From positions 1 to 64,000 of IMG/VR virus record IMGVR_UViG_3300009550_000013: a stretch of DNA of 64,000 nt; one strand, 5' to 3'. Position 1 is the stretch's first letter; every line of letters begins with the position of its first letter. This document shows, in pieces, positions 24,833-31,969 of the stretch. The position numbers were made by a program, and so were the translations under genes. The notes under the pieces are model-generated. The model worked only from the letters and a program-made list of their open reading frames with translations. It did not search any database and was not told the origin of the DNA. The stretch comes from a virus.

Positions 24833-25299
24833 CAGTATTAAAATTTGAAGATTGGCAAATATTAGAAAAACTAGATGATTCTAAATTTTACACATATCTT
24901 ATTCATAAAGGGGATAAATCAAAACCAGAATATATAGGCTACGGTACTGCAGGAAGAACTAAGTCTTCATTAAGTAATTTTAGAAAAAAGTACGGTAAAA
25001 ATGCTGAATTAGAAATAATGGGAACATTTAATTCTAAAGAAGGCGCTCTTAAAAAAGAAGCAGACCTAACTAAAAAATACGGTATTAAATCAGAAGGTGG
25101 TAAACTTAAAAATGAAAGAATAGCAAAAGAACCATCTGATAAACTCAAGAAAAAACACAGTGATGGTCTAAAAGGAATAAAGAAATCTGATGAGCATAAA
25201 AAAAATATCAGTAAAACTCTTTCTAAGTCTACAAAATCTAAAGAACATTCAGCTGCAATAAGTGCTGCAATGAAAGGAAATTCTAACGCATCAAAATAA
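24829..25299 (+). CDS. GIY-YIG nuclease with NUMOD3-like repeats
   Basis: A 156-residue protein. The N-terminal domain has Y-T-Y-L-I and Y-I-G-Y-G, a variant GIY-YIG core, with E in K-K-E-A-D-L as the likely catalytic Glu. The C-terminal 50 residues carry two NUMOD3-type DNA-binding segments (K-K-S-D-E-H-K-K-N-I-S and K-S-K-E-H-S-A-A-I-S). It looks like a free-standing homing endonuclease, with no intron or intein visible nearby. The first residues M-T-V-L-K-F-E-D-W-Q-I-L-E weakly resemble the capsid-targeting leader. It is translationally coupled to the exonuclease. Confidence 0.8.
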   Translation: MTVLKFEDWQILEKLDDSKFYTYLIHKGDKSKPEYIGYGTAGRTKSSLSNFRKKYGKNAELEIMGTFNSKEGALKKEADLTKKYGIKSEGGKLKNERIAKEPSDKLKKKHSDGLKGIKKSDEHKKNISKTLSKSTKSKEHSAAISAAMKGNSNASK

Positions 25300-25320
25300 T
25301 TTACTGGAACTTACTTACTG

Positions 25321-25338
25321 TATGACAAATATGGCATA
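25321..25338. promoter_or_regulatory. Imperfect palindrome upstream of hsp20
   Basis: TATGACA-AATA-TGGCATA, half-sites matching at six of seven positions. It lies 32 bases (about three helical turns) from a perfect version at 25353, as expected for a dimeric or multimeric activator or repressor. Confidence 0.55.
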
Positions 25339-25352
25339 CAATATCTTGAATA

Positions 25353-25369
25353 TATGACAATTTGTCATA
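25353..25369. promoter_or_regulatory. Perfect palindrome upstream of hsp20
   Basis: TATGACAA-T-TTGTCATA, a perfect 8-bp inverted repeat with a one-base centre. It is probably the main operator of the hsp20 promoter. Confidence 0.65.
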
Positions 25370-25378
25370 AAAACAACT

Positions 25379-25394
25379 TTGGCATAGTTTTTGA
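25379..25394 (+). promoter_or_regulatory. Sigma-54-like promoter of hsp20
   Basis: TTGGCATAGTTTTTGA fits the -24/-12 layout TGGCAC-N5-TTGC, except C-to-T at one position and GA instead of GC at -12. It lies about 60 bases before the ATG, with two palindromes 10-60 bases upstream as for a sigma-54 enhancer-binding protein. TGGCATA also matches an operator half-site, so a repeated operator is the alternative. Confidence 0.45.
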
Positions 25395-25452
25395 CACTAT
25401 ATTATATGTAACACAAAGTTGCAATTAAATATAAATTAAAAACGAAAACAAA

Positions 25453-25779
25453 ATGATTTACAGAAATTTTTTTAACGCATCAATCGATAATTTTTTTAAT
25501 GATGTACATGAAAGCTGTCAAGCTGAAGTAACTAATTTAGAATTAGCCTTACCTGGTTTTTCTAAAAAAGATATTAACATAGAAATAGAAGGTAGAACTT
25601 TAACTATTTCTTCAGAGGTAGAAAAAGAAAAAGAGACTAAATATATTAGGTCTTTTGAAAAATCTTATATTCTACCTTCAAATGCAGATGGCAATGCTCT
25701 TACTGCGAAAATGGAAAATGGTTTATTGACAATTGATTTTGGAAATAAATCTGAAAAAAAGAGTGTCACTATAAAGTAA
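25453..25779 (+). CDS. Small heat-shock protein (Hsp20/alpha-crystallin)
   Basis: A 108-residue alpha-crystallin-domain protein. Landmarks are L-A-L-P-G-F-S-K-K-D-I (domain entry), I-E-G-R-T-L-T-I-S and the late A-K-M-E-N-G-L-L-T-I, equivalent to the conserved A-x-x-x-N-G-V-L. Both N- and C-terminal arms are short. Small Hsps hold unfolding proteins in an ATP-independent way, and T4-like cyanophages also carry them. It has its own elaborate promoter region and a long terminator hairpin, so it is a single-gene unit, probably stress-controlled. Confidence 0.95.
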   Translation: MIYRNFFNASIDNFFNDVHESCQAEVTNLELALPGFSKKDINIEIEGRTLTISSEVEKEKETKYIRSFEKSYILPSNADGNALTAKMENGLLTIDFGNKSEKKSVTIK

Positions 25780-25790
25780 AACCATAATAT

Positions 25791-25843
25791 ATCTGGGGTA
25801 ACTTTTTAAAATAATTGAAAAAAGGTTGCTCCAGATTTTTTTA
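25791..25843 (+). terminator. Rho-independent terminator of hsp20
   Basis: A long stem starting ATCTGGGGTAAC and closing GGTTGCTCCAGAT, extended by T/A pairs to about 17 bp, followed by seven T. Confidence 0.85.
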
Positions 25844-25871
25844 TGTCGTTTTTTATTCTTATATTTATACT
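25829..25871 (+). repeat. 43-bp direct repeat, copy 1
   Basis: Starts CTCCAGATTTTTTTATGTCG and ends TTATATTTATACT. It is identical to 30451-30493 at 42 of 43 positions. It ends 35 bases before the ATG at 25907. ATGTCG and TATACT are 17 bases apart, so it may be a promoter. Confidence 0.8.
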
Positions 25872-25906
25872 ATAATAAAACAAAAATAAATAAAGATAAA
25901 TATAAT

Positions 25907-26392
25907 ATGAAAGATTATTTTGATAATGAATTTAATAGTGAAGATTTTGAATTTAATAACGAAGAGTGGTTAAATAAAATAAATAAGCTATTTAATAATG
26001 GTGATTTAGGTAATAATCTAAATTCTGAAAATTCGTTTTTTAGCGAATTAGATTCATGGGACGATGCTAGTTATATTGATGATATAAACAACGTTGAAAA
26101 AATGGAGGAATTTAAAGCAGAAGATTTATTAGACCCAGATAGCGCATTTTCAGAAATCATGAGAAAACTTGAAAGAATCAAGTTTGAAAAATCAATGAAT
26201 GATAACTTTGAAAATATTAAGAAGCATGGGATTGATGTTATAGAATTAAAAAGTAAATCTAAAGAAGATAGAAGAAGAGTTGTTGAAACTATCAACATAA
26301 TGAATGAAACTTATTTAGAGCGCGAAGAATACGAGAAATGTCAGGTTCTTAAACCCATTTTAAATAAGATTAAAAAAGAGATAAAGATATGA
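25907..26392 (+). CDS. Acidic protein with UVR-like C-terminus
   Basis: A 161-residue very acidic protein. I use the ATG at 25907; the upstream in-frame extension is hydrophobic low-complexity sequence within the repeat and promoter. The N-terminal 80 residues are Asp/Glu/Asn-rich and probably disordered. The C-terminal half is helical and ends R-E-E-Y-E-K-C-Q-V-L-K-P, the motif shared with the small genes at 4157, 9988, 27942 and 28473. It overlaps the next gene by ATGA. Adaptor role inferred only. Confidence 0.75.
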   Translation: MKDYFDNEFNSEDFEFNNEEWLNKINKLFNNGDLGNNLNSENSFFSELDSWDDASYIDDINNVEKMEEFKAEDLLDPDSAFSEIMRKLERIKFEKSMNDNFENIKKHGIDVIELKSKSKEDRRRVVETINIMNETYLEREEYEKCQVLKPILNKIKKEIKI

Positions 26393-26640
26393 AACATTTA
26401 GCAAATTTTGAAATGAACGAAGGGAATTCAAAAGCAGATTTTAATCTTAAAATAAGAGAGCTTAAAGAAAAGATAGATGATACTGAAGATAAACTAGATG
26501 ATTTGACAGATAAGCTTAAAGATGTAAAAGACCCTTTAAAAAATGAGCTAATGACAATGACTATCCAAAAATTAGAATTTAAACTTAAAATGCTAGAAGT
26601 TGACCTTAAAATCAATAGAATAAAAAGATCGGAAGTTTAA
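26389..26640 (+). CDS. Coiled-coil protein, possible capsid-targeting leader
   Basis: An 83-residue protein whose residues 20-80 form a clear heptad coiled coil rich in K, D, E and L. The first residues M-K-H-L-A-N-F-E-M-N-E resemble the shared leader (F-x-M-N-E). In T4 small helical proteins with such leaders are head core or internal proteins. Overlaps the preceding gene by ATGA. Confidence 0.7.
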   Translation: MKHLANFEMNEGNSKADFNLKIRELKEKIDDTEDKLDDLTDKLKDVKDPLKNELMTMTIQKLEFKLKMLEVDLKINRIKRSEV

Positions 26641-26641
26641 A

Positions 26642-26911
26642 ATGAAATACTTAAAATCATTTAAACTCTTTGAACATCAAGGCACTGGAGATTCCACTGG
26701 AGAAAATAACTCTCTATATAATATAAGAAACTTTAAAGGAAGTATAAAAGACTTTGACGATTATATAAAATCTAAGATGGGTGAAACAAATCCTTATAAA
26801 GATACTATAATGGTTAACGGACCACATACTGGTGAAAAGGACAATAGTCTGCCTTATCAAGATTTTCAAAATGGTAAATCAGACCTCGTAAATAATAGAT
26901 ATGGAAAATAA
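26642..26911 (+). CDS. Small hypothetical protein, possible capsid-targeting leader
   Basis: An 89-residue polar protein, probably partly disordered, starting M-K-Y-L-K-S-F-K-L-F-E. The leader matches M-K-x-L-x-x-F-x-x-F and ends in L-F-E rather than L-N-E. It starts one base after the previous stop and overlaps the next gene by 11 bases. No domain recognised. Confidence 0.7.
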   Translation: MKYLKSFKLFEHQGTGDSTGENNSLYNIRNFKGSIKDFDDYIKSKMGETNPYKDTIMVNGPHTGEKDNSLPYQDFQNGKSDLVNNRYGK

Positions 26912-27143
26912 TAAACTCACACAAGAACTTTTAAAAAGTTTAAAAAGAATTGCAGACGCTTTAGAGAATTCTAATAAATTAAAAGAAGATGCTCAAAAAA
27001 GAACTGTAAAATTTGAAAAAATTCAAGAAAAGAAAGCTGCTTTAGAATTAAAAGAACTTCAAGAAAAAAGAAAAGTTACTCAAGTAACCGAGTTTTTTGC
27101 TACAAAAATAGAAGAAGACTCTAAACCTAAAGATGTTGAGTAA
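26901..27143 (+). CDS. Small coiled-coil protein
   Basis: An 80-residue Lys/Glu/Leu-rich protein predicted almost wholly helical. It overlaps both neighbours (11 bases each side), including the DnaJ-like gene, so translation is coupled. Unknown function. Confidence 0.65.
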   Translation: MENNKLTQELLKSLKRIADALENSNKLKEDAQKRTVKFEKIQEKKAALELKELQEKRKVTQVTEFFATKIEEDSKPKDVE

Positions 27144-27945
27144 TTACTATGAAGTTCTTGGTTTAAAAAAAGGAGCATCTGATTCTGAAATCAAAAAAGC
27201 TTATAGAAAACTAGCAAAACAGCACCATCCTGATGCTAACGGGGATGAAGAAAAATTCAAGAAAGTATCTGAAGCATACGAAGTTTTAGGAGATAAAACT
27301 AAAAGAGAAAATTACGATAGATATGGAAGTGCGGGAGGAAATCAGTGGGGAGGTTCCAATAATCCTTTTGGTGGTTTTGAAGATTTATTTAAAGAACATT
27401 TTGGTAGAGGGTTTTCATCAAGTGCACGAGCAAAGGGTCGTGATATGACTTTAATATTGACTGTAACTTTTGATGAGGCATATTTTGGTTGTAGAAAAAA
27501 CGTAGACATGCCAGGAGGAGGTCCTAAATTAGCAATGAACTTTAAGCCAGGTTTAAAAAATGGACAAAAATTTAAAGTTGCTGGAAAAGGAGGAGTAAAC
27601 CCATACAATGTTGATGCACCTCGAGGTGATTTAATTATTAATATTGAGGTTTTGCATGATGTTAGATGGATATTACAAGGAAACGATTTATGGTATGAAT
27701 TAACTTTAGACTGGTATGATATTTTATTGGGTTGTAAAAAAGAGGTGTATACACCAGAAGGGCCTGTATTAATTAAGATACCTGAAAAAAGTATACCAGA
27801 TAGAGTATTAAGAATAGCAGGAAAAGGTTTTCCGATATATAATAGTAATAATAAAGGAAATTTGCTTGTAAAATTAAACCCTAATTGGGGAAATTTAACA
27901 CAAGAAGATTTAGAATTACTTAAAAAAATAAAAGATAAAAAGTGA
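27133..27945 (+). CDS. DnaJ/CbpA-like type II J-protein
   Basis: A 270-residue co-chaperone. The J-domain spans residues 4-67 with H-H-P-D-A (H-P-D at about 33-35). A Gly/Phe-rich linker (about 70-95) and two beta C-terminal domains follow, with G-L-K-N-G-Q-K-F and the closing I-A-G-K-G-F-P. The Cys-rich zinc finger of DnaJ is absent, so it is CbpA-like. It should stimulate the host DnaK; no phage DnaK is visible. It probably helps fold virion or replication proteins. Confidence 0.93.
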   Translation: MLSNYYEVLGLKKGASDSEIKKAYRKLAKQHHPDANGDEEKFKKVSEAYEVLGDKTKRENYDRYGSAGGNQWGGSNNPFGGFEDLFKEHFGRGFSSSARAKGRDMTLILTVTFDEAYFGCRKNVDMPGGGPKLAMNFKPGLKNGQKFKVAGKGGVNPYNVDAPRGDLIINIEVLHDVRWILQGNDLWYELTLDWYDILLGCKKEVYTPEGPVLIKIPEKSIPDRVLRIAGKGFPIYNSNNKGNLLVKLNPNWGNLTQEDLELLKKIKDKK

Positions 27946-28190
27946 GTATATTTTTTGAAGATGGAGAACATGAAGATTTATTAAGTATGTTAGTTAATAA
28001 TGAAGTAAATAATCCTAAAGTTTATGAAGAAGTATATTTAGCAGTTATAAAAAATGAAGACTATGTACTTTATGGCCAATATCCTAAAGAAACAAAAATT
28101 AAAGCAGTTGAGTCTTTAATAGAATACTTCATAAAAACAGATGAATTTGAAAAATGTCAAGTTTTACATAAAATAAAAAATAAATTATAG
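27942..28190 (+). CDS. Small acidic protein, UVR-like C-terminus
   Basis: An 82-residue acidic helical protein with a GTG start overlapping the dnaJ-like stop (GTGA). The C-terminus [14 protein letters not shown] is the shared motif of the 4157/9988/25907/28473 family. It lies between the J-protein and the bS21 gene, so it may be tied to chaperone or protease work. Confidence 0.75.
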   Translation: MSIFFEDGEHEDLLSMLVNNEVNNPKVYEEVYLAVIKNEDYVLYGQYPKETKIKAVESLIEYFIKTDEFEKCQVLHKIKNKL

Positions 28191-28388
28191 ATGTTACTAG
28201 TAAGCAATAAAGATGGGAATATTGAAAAAGCTCTAAAGGTTTTAAAAAGAAAAGTAATTAAAACTAAGCAAAATCGTAAATTAAATGATAGAAAACAATT
28301 TACAAAAAAATGTGTTAAAAGAAGAGCTGAAATAGGTAAAGCTAAATATGTTCAGCATAAATTCAAAGATGGAAAATCTAAGAGATGA
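28191..28388 (+). CDS. Ribosomal protein bS21
   Basis: A 65-residue very basic protein. It matches bS21 along its length: an N-terminal M-L-L-V-x-x-K-D-G-N-I-E-K-A-L, a Lys/Arg-rich middle, and V-K-R-R-A-E-I-G-K-A-K-Y-V-Q, typical of Bacteroidota bS21. bS21 sits on the 30S platform near the 16S 3' end. In Bacteroidota it takes part in hiding the anti-Shine-Dalgarno sequence, so a phage version could replace the host copy and shift mRNA choice. The start follows the previous stop without a gap. Confidence 0.85.
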   Translation: MLLVSNKDGNIEKALKVLKRKVIKTKQNRKLNDRKQFTKKCVKRRAEIGKAKYVQHKFKDGKSKR

Positions 28389-28441
28389 TATTATCATAAT
28401 CTCTTAATTTATACCCCAGATCAAATACGGAAGGCCAACTT

Positions 28442-28460
28442 AAATATATAACATATAATA
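28442..28460 (+). promoter_or_regulatory. Putative phage promoter AAATATATAACATATAATA
   Basis: Two overlapping TATATAA-like cores lie 13-31 bases before the ATG at 28473, after an 84-base gap downstream of the bS21 gene. Confidence 0.4.
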
Positions 28461-28472
28461 AAAATTATAAGT

Positions 28473-28733
28473 ATGTTACCTTATTTAAACAACGAAGACC
28501 ATGATAAACTCTTATCTGATTCATACGAACTTCTTACTAAAAATTTAACGAAGAGCGTAAATAGGTTTGTGGTTTATAAAGAAGGTACTCAATCTATCGA
28601 AATACCGCATGGTATAGGACAAAGGTCTAAATACATAGACTTATTAATCAAACACTTTACAGAAAAAGAAGAATACGAAAAATGTTCAGTTCTTCTAGAA
28701 CTTAAAGAGCTTGTTGAAATGGCAGGCGACTAA
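28473..28733 (+). CDS. Small protein with UVR-like C-terminus
   Basis: An 86-residue helical protein. It ends K-E-E-Y-E-K-C-S-V-L-L-E-L-K, the same motif as in the genes at 4157, 9988, 25907 and 27942. It heads a transcription unit that continues with PhoH and RNase HII. Function unknown; adaptor role inferred. Confidence 0.75.
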   Translation: MLPYLNNEDHDKLLSDSYELLTKNLTKSVNRFVVYKEGTQSIEIPHGIGQRSKYIDLLIKHFTEKEEYEKCSVLLELKELVEMAGD

Positions 28734-28747
28734 AAATAATATAATGA

Positions 28748-29443
28748 ATGGCAGGAAGTAACCGGAAAGGAGCTAGTTTAAAAACAAAAATTACAAACTC
28801 TCTCAAAAAAGTACAACTAAGAAGGTCTCAAGAAAATTATGTAAGAACTGTAGAAAATAATGAGATTGTCTTTTGTCACGGACCTGCAGGAACTTCTAAA
28901 ACTTTTACAGCATGTTATTTAGGACTAAAGATGTTAGCATCTGGAGAAATAGATAAAATAATACTATGTAAGCCTCTTGAAGAAAGCGGAAAGAGTTTAG
29001 GATATATTCCTGGAGGAATGGATGAAAAGATAGCACCTTGGGTAAAATCATATAAATCAAATATAGAAAAAATAATAGGCGTTGAAGAATGTGAAACTCT
29101 TTTTGAAAAAAAGGTTATTAGTTTCGAACCACTTGCATTTATGAGAGGAGATACATTTGATAGTGCGCTTATGATATTAGATGAAGCACAAAATGCTGAA
29201 ATGAAAAGTTTAATGCTATTTATAACTAGAATGGGCAAAAAAAGTAAATGCATTGTAGCTGGAGATATTAATCAATATGACATCAAAGAAAATAAAGTTA
29301 GTCTTCCTAAATTTATAGAAATTATAGAGGGTGTCAAAGGTGTTGGCAAACATGAGTTTACCGAAGAAGATATTGTTAGAGCTAAAATTTTAAAAGATAT
29401 TGTTAAGAAATACGATAAGTGGAAATATAATAACGGTAAATAA
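28748..29443 (+). CDS. PhoH-like ATPase
   Basis: A 231-residue P-loop ATPase of the PhoH family, common in marine phages. Walker A is G-P-A-G-T-S-K-T (45-52), Walker B M-I-L-D-E-A-Q, and the family strand V-A-G-D-I-N-Q follows. PhoH proteins are linked to RNA helicase or RNA-degradation activity and to phosphate stress in some hosts, but the phage role is not settled. The ATG at 28748 fits; an earlier ATG at 28744 gives only a few codons. Confidence 0.93.
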   Translation: MAGSNRKGASLKTKITNSLKKVQLRRSQENYVRTVENNEIVFCHGPAGTSKTFTACYLGLKMLASGEIDKIILCKPLEESGKSLGYIPGGMDEKIAPWVKSYKSNIEKIIGVEECETLFEKKVISFEPLAFMRGDTFDSALMILDEAQNAEMKSLMLFITRMGKKSKCIVAGDINQYDIKENKVSLPKFIEIIEGVKGVGKHEFTEEDIVRAKILKDIVKKYDKWKYNNGK

Positions 29444-29472
29444 ACTTTTTACATTTTTTTCATATAACATAT

Positions 29473-30105
29473 ATGGATAAAGCGATACAAATTAAGTTAA
29501 AGACTTTTTTAAATGAAGACCTAGTAGAAGTAGGCTTAGATGAAGCAGGAAGAGGAGCCTTAGCAGGTCCAGTAGTTACTTCTGCTGTTATAATGCCAAA
29601 AGACTTTAATCATCCTTTAATCAAAGATAGTAAACTCTTAAATGAATCCCAAAGACAAGAGGCTAGAGAACTTGTATTAGAAAATGCAATAGCACATCAG
29701 ACTTGTGCGATTGATGTAGATAAAATAGAAGAAATGAATATTTTAAGAGCTACAATGGAGGGAATGAAAACATGTTTAGATAATATGTCTCGGGGATATG
29801 ATGAGTTTGATTTTATTCTTGTAGATGGCGATCAGTTTAAAGGATGGAATGGTATTCCATTTAAAACAATAACAGGTGGAGATAATAAATACACTTCTAT
29901 TGCAGCGGCATCTATTCTTGCTAAAACAGAAAGAGACTTAATTATGAAAAAATTAAATGAAGGTAATGAACATTATGGTTGGAATAGTAATAAAGGCTAT
30001 GGTACCGCAGCCCATATTAAAGCTATTAAAGAACATGGTCCTACACCTCAGCATAGACATAGTTTCATTAGCCACATGTTAACCACAACTAATACTTTAT
30101 TTTGA
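29473..30105 (+). CDS. Ribonuclease HII
   Basis: A 210-residue RNase HII. G-L-D-E-A-G-R-G (21-28) carries the first catalytic Asp-Glu pair, D118 in V-D-G-D is the next, and S-I-A-A-A-S-I-L-A-K completes the active site. It cuts RNA in DNA-RNA hybrids and single ribonucleotides in DNA, so it could remove primers. The residues before the fold include K-T-F-L-N-E-D, oddly like the capsid-targeting leaders, but this may be chance. CATATAACAT lies upstream. It overlaps the next gene. Confidence 0.95.
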   Translation: MDKAIQIKLKTFLNEDLVEVGLDEAGRGALAGPVVTSAVIMPKDFNHPLIKDSKLLNESQRQEARELVLENAIAHQTCAIDVDKIEEMNILRATMEGMKTCLDNMSRGYDEFDFILVDGDQFKGWNGIPFKTITGGDNKYTSIAAASILAKTERDLIMKKLNEGNEHYGWNSNKGYGTAAHIKAIKEHGPTPQHRHSFISHMLTTTNTLF

Positions 30106-30446
30106 AAGGCCTCATAATAGGCATATCACTCTACTTTTTAGCTCAAATCATGGTTTGGTTTCAGACTAACAGTCAATTTATATGGCCATGGGCTAAAAAC
30201 AATCCTTTAATAATTTCAATGGTTTTTGGAGGGTTTACGACATACATATTTATTCTTGGAACAAAATTTGTTGCGGCACATTATGGTGGATTAGTTTGGC
30301 CAGGAAGATTTATAGGTTTTTCAGCAGGAATGTTAGTTTTCGCAGGTCTTACTTGGTTTATTTTAGGAGAAGCTATAAACTTAAAAACAATAATAAGTTT
30401 AATTTTAACAACATGTTTGATTTTAATTCAATTATTTTGGAAATAA
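30102..30446 (+). CDS. Small multi-pass membrane protein
   Basis: A 114-residue hydrophobic protein with three or four membrane segments. The start is a TTG overlapping the RNase HII stop (TTGA); no better start is visible. The layout recalls DMT-type or small multidrug-resistance-like proteins, but no motif is decisive. A holin is possible in principle, but no endolysin is adjacent. Confidence 0.65.
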   Translation: MKGLIIGISLYFLAQIMVWFQTNSQFIWPWAKNNPLIISMVFGGFTTYIFILGTKFVAAHYGGLVWPGRFIGFSAGMLVFAGLTWFILGEAINLKTIISLILTTCLILIQLFWK

Positions 30447-30450
30447 ATCA

Positions 30451-30493
30451 CTCCAGATTTTTTTATGTCGTTTTTTTTTCTTATATTTATACT
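30451..30493 (+). repeat. 43-bp direct repeat, copy 2
   Basis: One mismatch to 25829-25871. It starts five bases after the preceding stop and ends 39 bases before the ATG at 30533, the same distance to the next gene as copy 1 (35 bases). It lacks the left arm of the hsp20 terminator, so what is conserved is probably a promoter or leader. Confidence 0.8.
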
Positions 30494-30532
30494 GTAGTTA
30501 ATTAATAATAACAACCTTTAAATATAATAAAC

Positions 30533-30769
30533 ATGAACAAAACTGATAAAATGAACCCAACCGTTAAACACTTTTTAGACCAAATAAGAAAAGGTCAATA
30601 TAAAGCAGCCGCTCAAATTTACTTTAATAGAGCTTATCAATATCAAAAAGAATTCAATGAAATTCTAGATAACTGTTTTCTCGATCCCTATTATAACGGT
30701 GTAAAAGAAGTTGTTATGTTAGAACTAGAAAATTTAGAAGGTTATGGAGAACATAACGACCAAATATAA
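30533..30769 (+). CDS. Small hypothetical protein
   Basis: A 78-residue helical protein, Tyr/Gln/Asn-rich, headed by copy 2 of the 43-bp repeat. No domain recognised. First gene of a run of small tightly linked genes. Confidence 0.7.
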   Translation: MNKTDKMNPTVKHFLDQIRKGQYKAAAQIYFNRAYQYQKEFNEILDNCFLDPYYNGVKEVVMLELENLEGYGEHNDQI

Positions 30770-30774
30770 TAAAA

Positions 30775-30948
30775 ATGCTAGAAAATTTAAACGAAAGAGA
30801 ACAAAAAATAGTCAAAGAATATTCTAGACTACACCAAGAGTTAGCTCAAATAACAAAAACAATGGACTTGCTCAAAAAAAAATCTAATGAAATATTAGAG
30901 GATTTAGAAAAATTAAGAAAATACGAAAAAGAGACAAATGACCGTTAA
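30775..30948 (+). CDS. Small coiled-coil protein
   Basis: A 57-residue ORF (M-L-E-N-L-N-E-R-E-Q and onward) that is almost entirely a charged helix with leucine heptads. It starts five bases after the previous stop and its end overlaps the next start by 11 bases, which supports that it is real despite its size. Confidence 0.65.
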   Translation: MLENLNEREQKIVKEYSRLHQELAQITKTMDLLKKKSNEILEDLEKLRKYEKETNDR

Positions 30949-31204
30949 AGAACAAAGAGAAATATTGTTTCAAGAAATAGAGAAACATTTTATGGTAGAA
31001 GATTTTTTAGAATCTATACAAGCCAACGTTGAATCTCCTGGAGAAAAAGAGTTAGATATGCTTTGGAGATGGCTCATTAAAAGAAAGCAATTTTCTCGAG
31101 TAATTGCTAAAGGGCAGCCTATAACTAGAATTCATCTAGCAATGTTTATTAAATATCGATATAATGATAGTTGGTATATGGACTTTCAAAAAACTAAATC
31201 ATAA
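30938..31204 (+). CDS. Small hypothetical protein
   Basis: An 88-residue protein, acidic N-terminal half and basic, aromatic C-terminal half. It overlaps both neighbours. Unknown function. Confidence 0.65.
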   Translation: MTVKEQREILFQEIEKHFMVEDFLESIQANVESPGEKELDMLWRWLIKRKQFSRVIAKGQPITRIHLAMFIKYRYNDSWYMDFQKTKS

Positions 31205-31431
31205 TGGCAGAACCAAGACCACCAATAGTTGTAATTTACAAAAAAAGCGAAAGGGCTAACAAGAAATATATGACCGTTATTTATAACAGAAATATAGATG
31301 ATGTCATAACTAAAAAAAGAAAGCCTTTAATCGATAATAACTTTGTAATAGAGGATATCGGTGTGGGCACATTCTTTATTAAGGAATACATGAAACAACA
31401 TAAATTAAATAAATATAATAAAATAAAGTAA
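31204..31431 (+). CDS. Small basic hypothetical protein
   Basis: A 75-residue Lys-rich protein with a short beta core. Start and previous stop overlap as TAATG. Y-K-K-S-E-R-A near its N-terminus recalls W-T-K-S-E-R-A in the protein at 36055, but the rest does not align clearly. Unknown function. Confidence 0.65.
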   Translation: MAEPRPPIVVIYKKSERANKKYMTVIYNRNIDDVITKKRKPLIDNNFVIEDIGVGTFFIKEYMKQHKLNKYNKIK

Positions 31432-31433
31432 CT

Positions 31434-31745
31434 ATGATGAAAGAAAGCGATTTGAAATACCTTAACCATCTACATTATGTGTTAGATGAAACTGTTGAAA
31501 ATTTAGAATCTGTAAAAAATGCTAAAAAAGATTTTATTGAAGAACAAGAGCGTTCATGGACTAGAAAAGGTTCTAGAGCAGATGGTAATTTAAGATTTAA
31601 AAACTTCATAGAAAAAAACCCTGATTCAGAATCTGCTAAAAGACTTAACAGTTTTGAAAAAAGACAAAGACATTTGGTTAAAGAAATAGATAGACAGAAG
31701 AATTACATAAAAGACTTTGAATCTAAAAAAGAATCATCATGCTAA
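31434..31745 (+). CDS. Coiled-coil hypothetical protein
   Basis: A 103-residue strongly charged helical protein, probably two coiled-coil segments around a loop near residue 50. It overlaps the next gene by seven bases. Unknown function. Confidence 0.65.
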   Translation: MMKESDLKYLNHLHYVLDETVENLESVKNAKKDFIEEQERSWTRKGSRADGNLRFKNFIEKNPDSESAKRLNSFEKRQRHLVKEIDRQKNYIKDFESKKESSC

Positions 31746-31969
31746 CTATATTATTGACATATATTTCTCTTGGAATTCTATTTAATTTATTTATAGACTT
31801 TCTTGTATGGCTTTTCTTTAAATTAGAAGTGTTACCTTTAGATGATGCTGAATTTATTCCATGGGATACTAGAACTAAATTTTGGGTAACATTTGCGTGG
31901 CCTCTAGTTATGGGTTTTCTATTGCTATGTATATTTATTAAACCATCAAAAAAAGAAAATAATGAATAA
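31739..31969 (+). CDS. Small membrane protein
   Basis: A 76-residue protein with two hydrophobic segments (about 3-25 and 48-68) and an acidic loop between. It overlaps its neighbours on both sides. No motif; function unknown. Confidence 0.65.
   Translation: MLTILLTYISLGILFNLFIDFLVWLFFKLEVLPLDDAEFIPWDTRTKFWVTFAWPLVMGFLLLCIFIKPSKKENNE

Noticed and set aside
24829-25299. Intron or intein around the GIY-YIG gene
   Set aside because: The neighbouring exonuclease and Hsp20 genes are intact and not interrupted.
25826-25906. Upstream extension of the acidic protein at 25907
   Set aside because: It would place hydrophobic low-complexity residues across the 43-bp repeat and terminator; the ATG at 25907 fits the motif family better.
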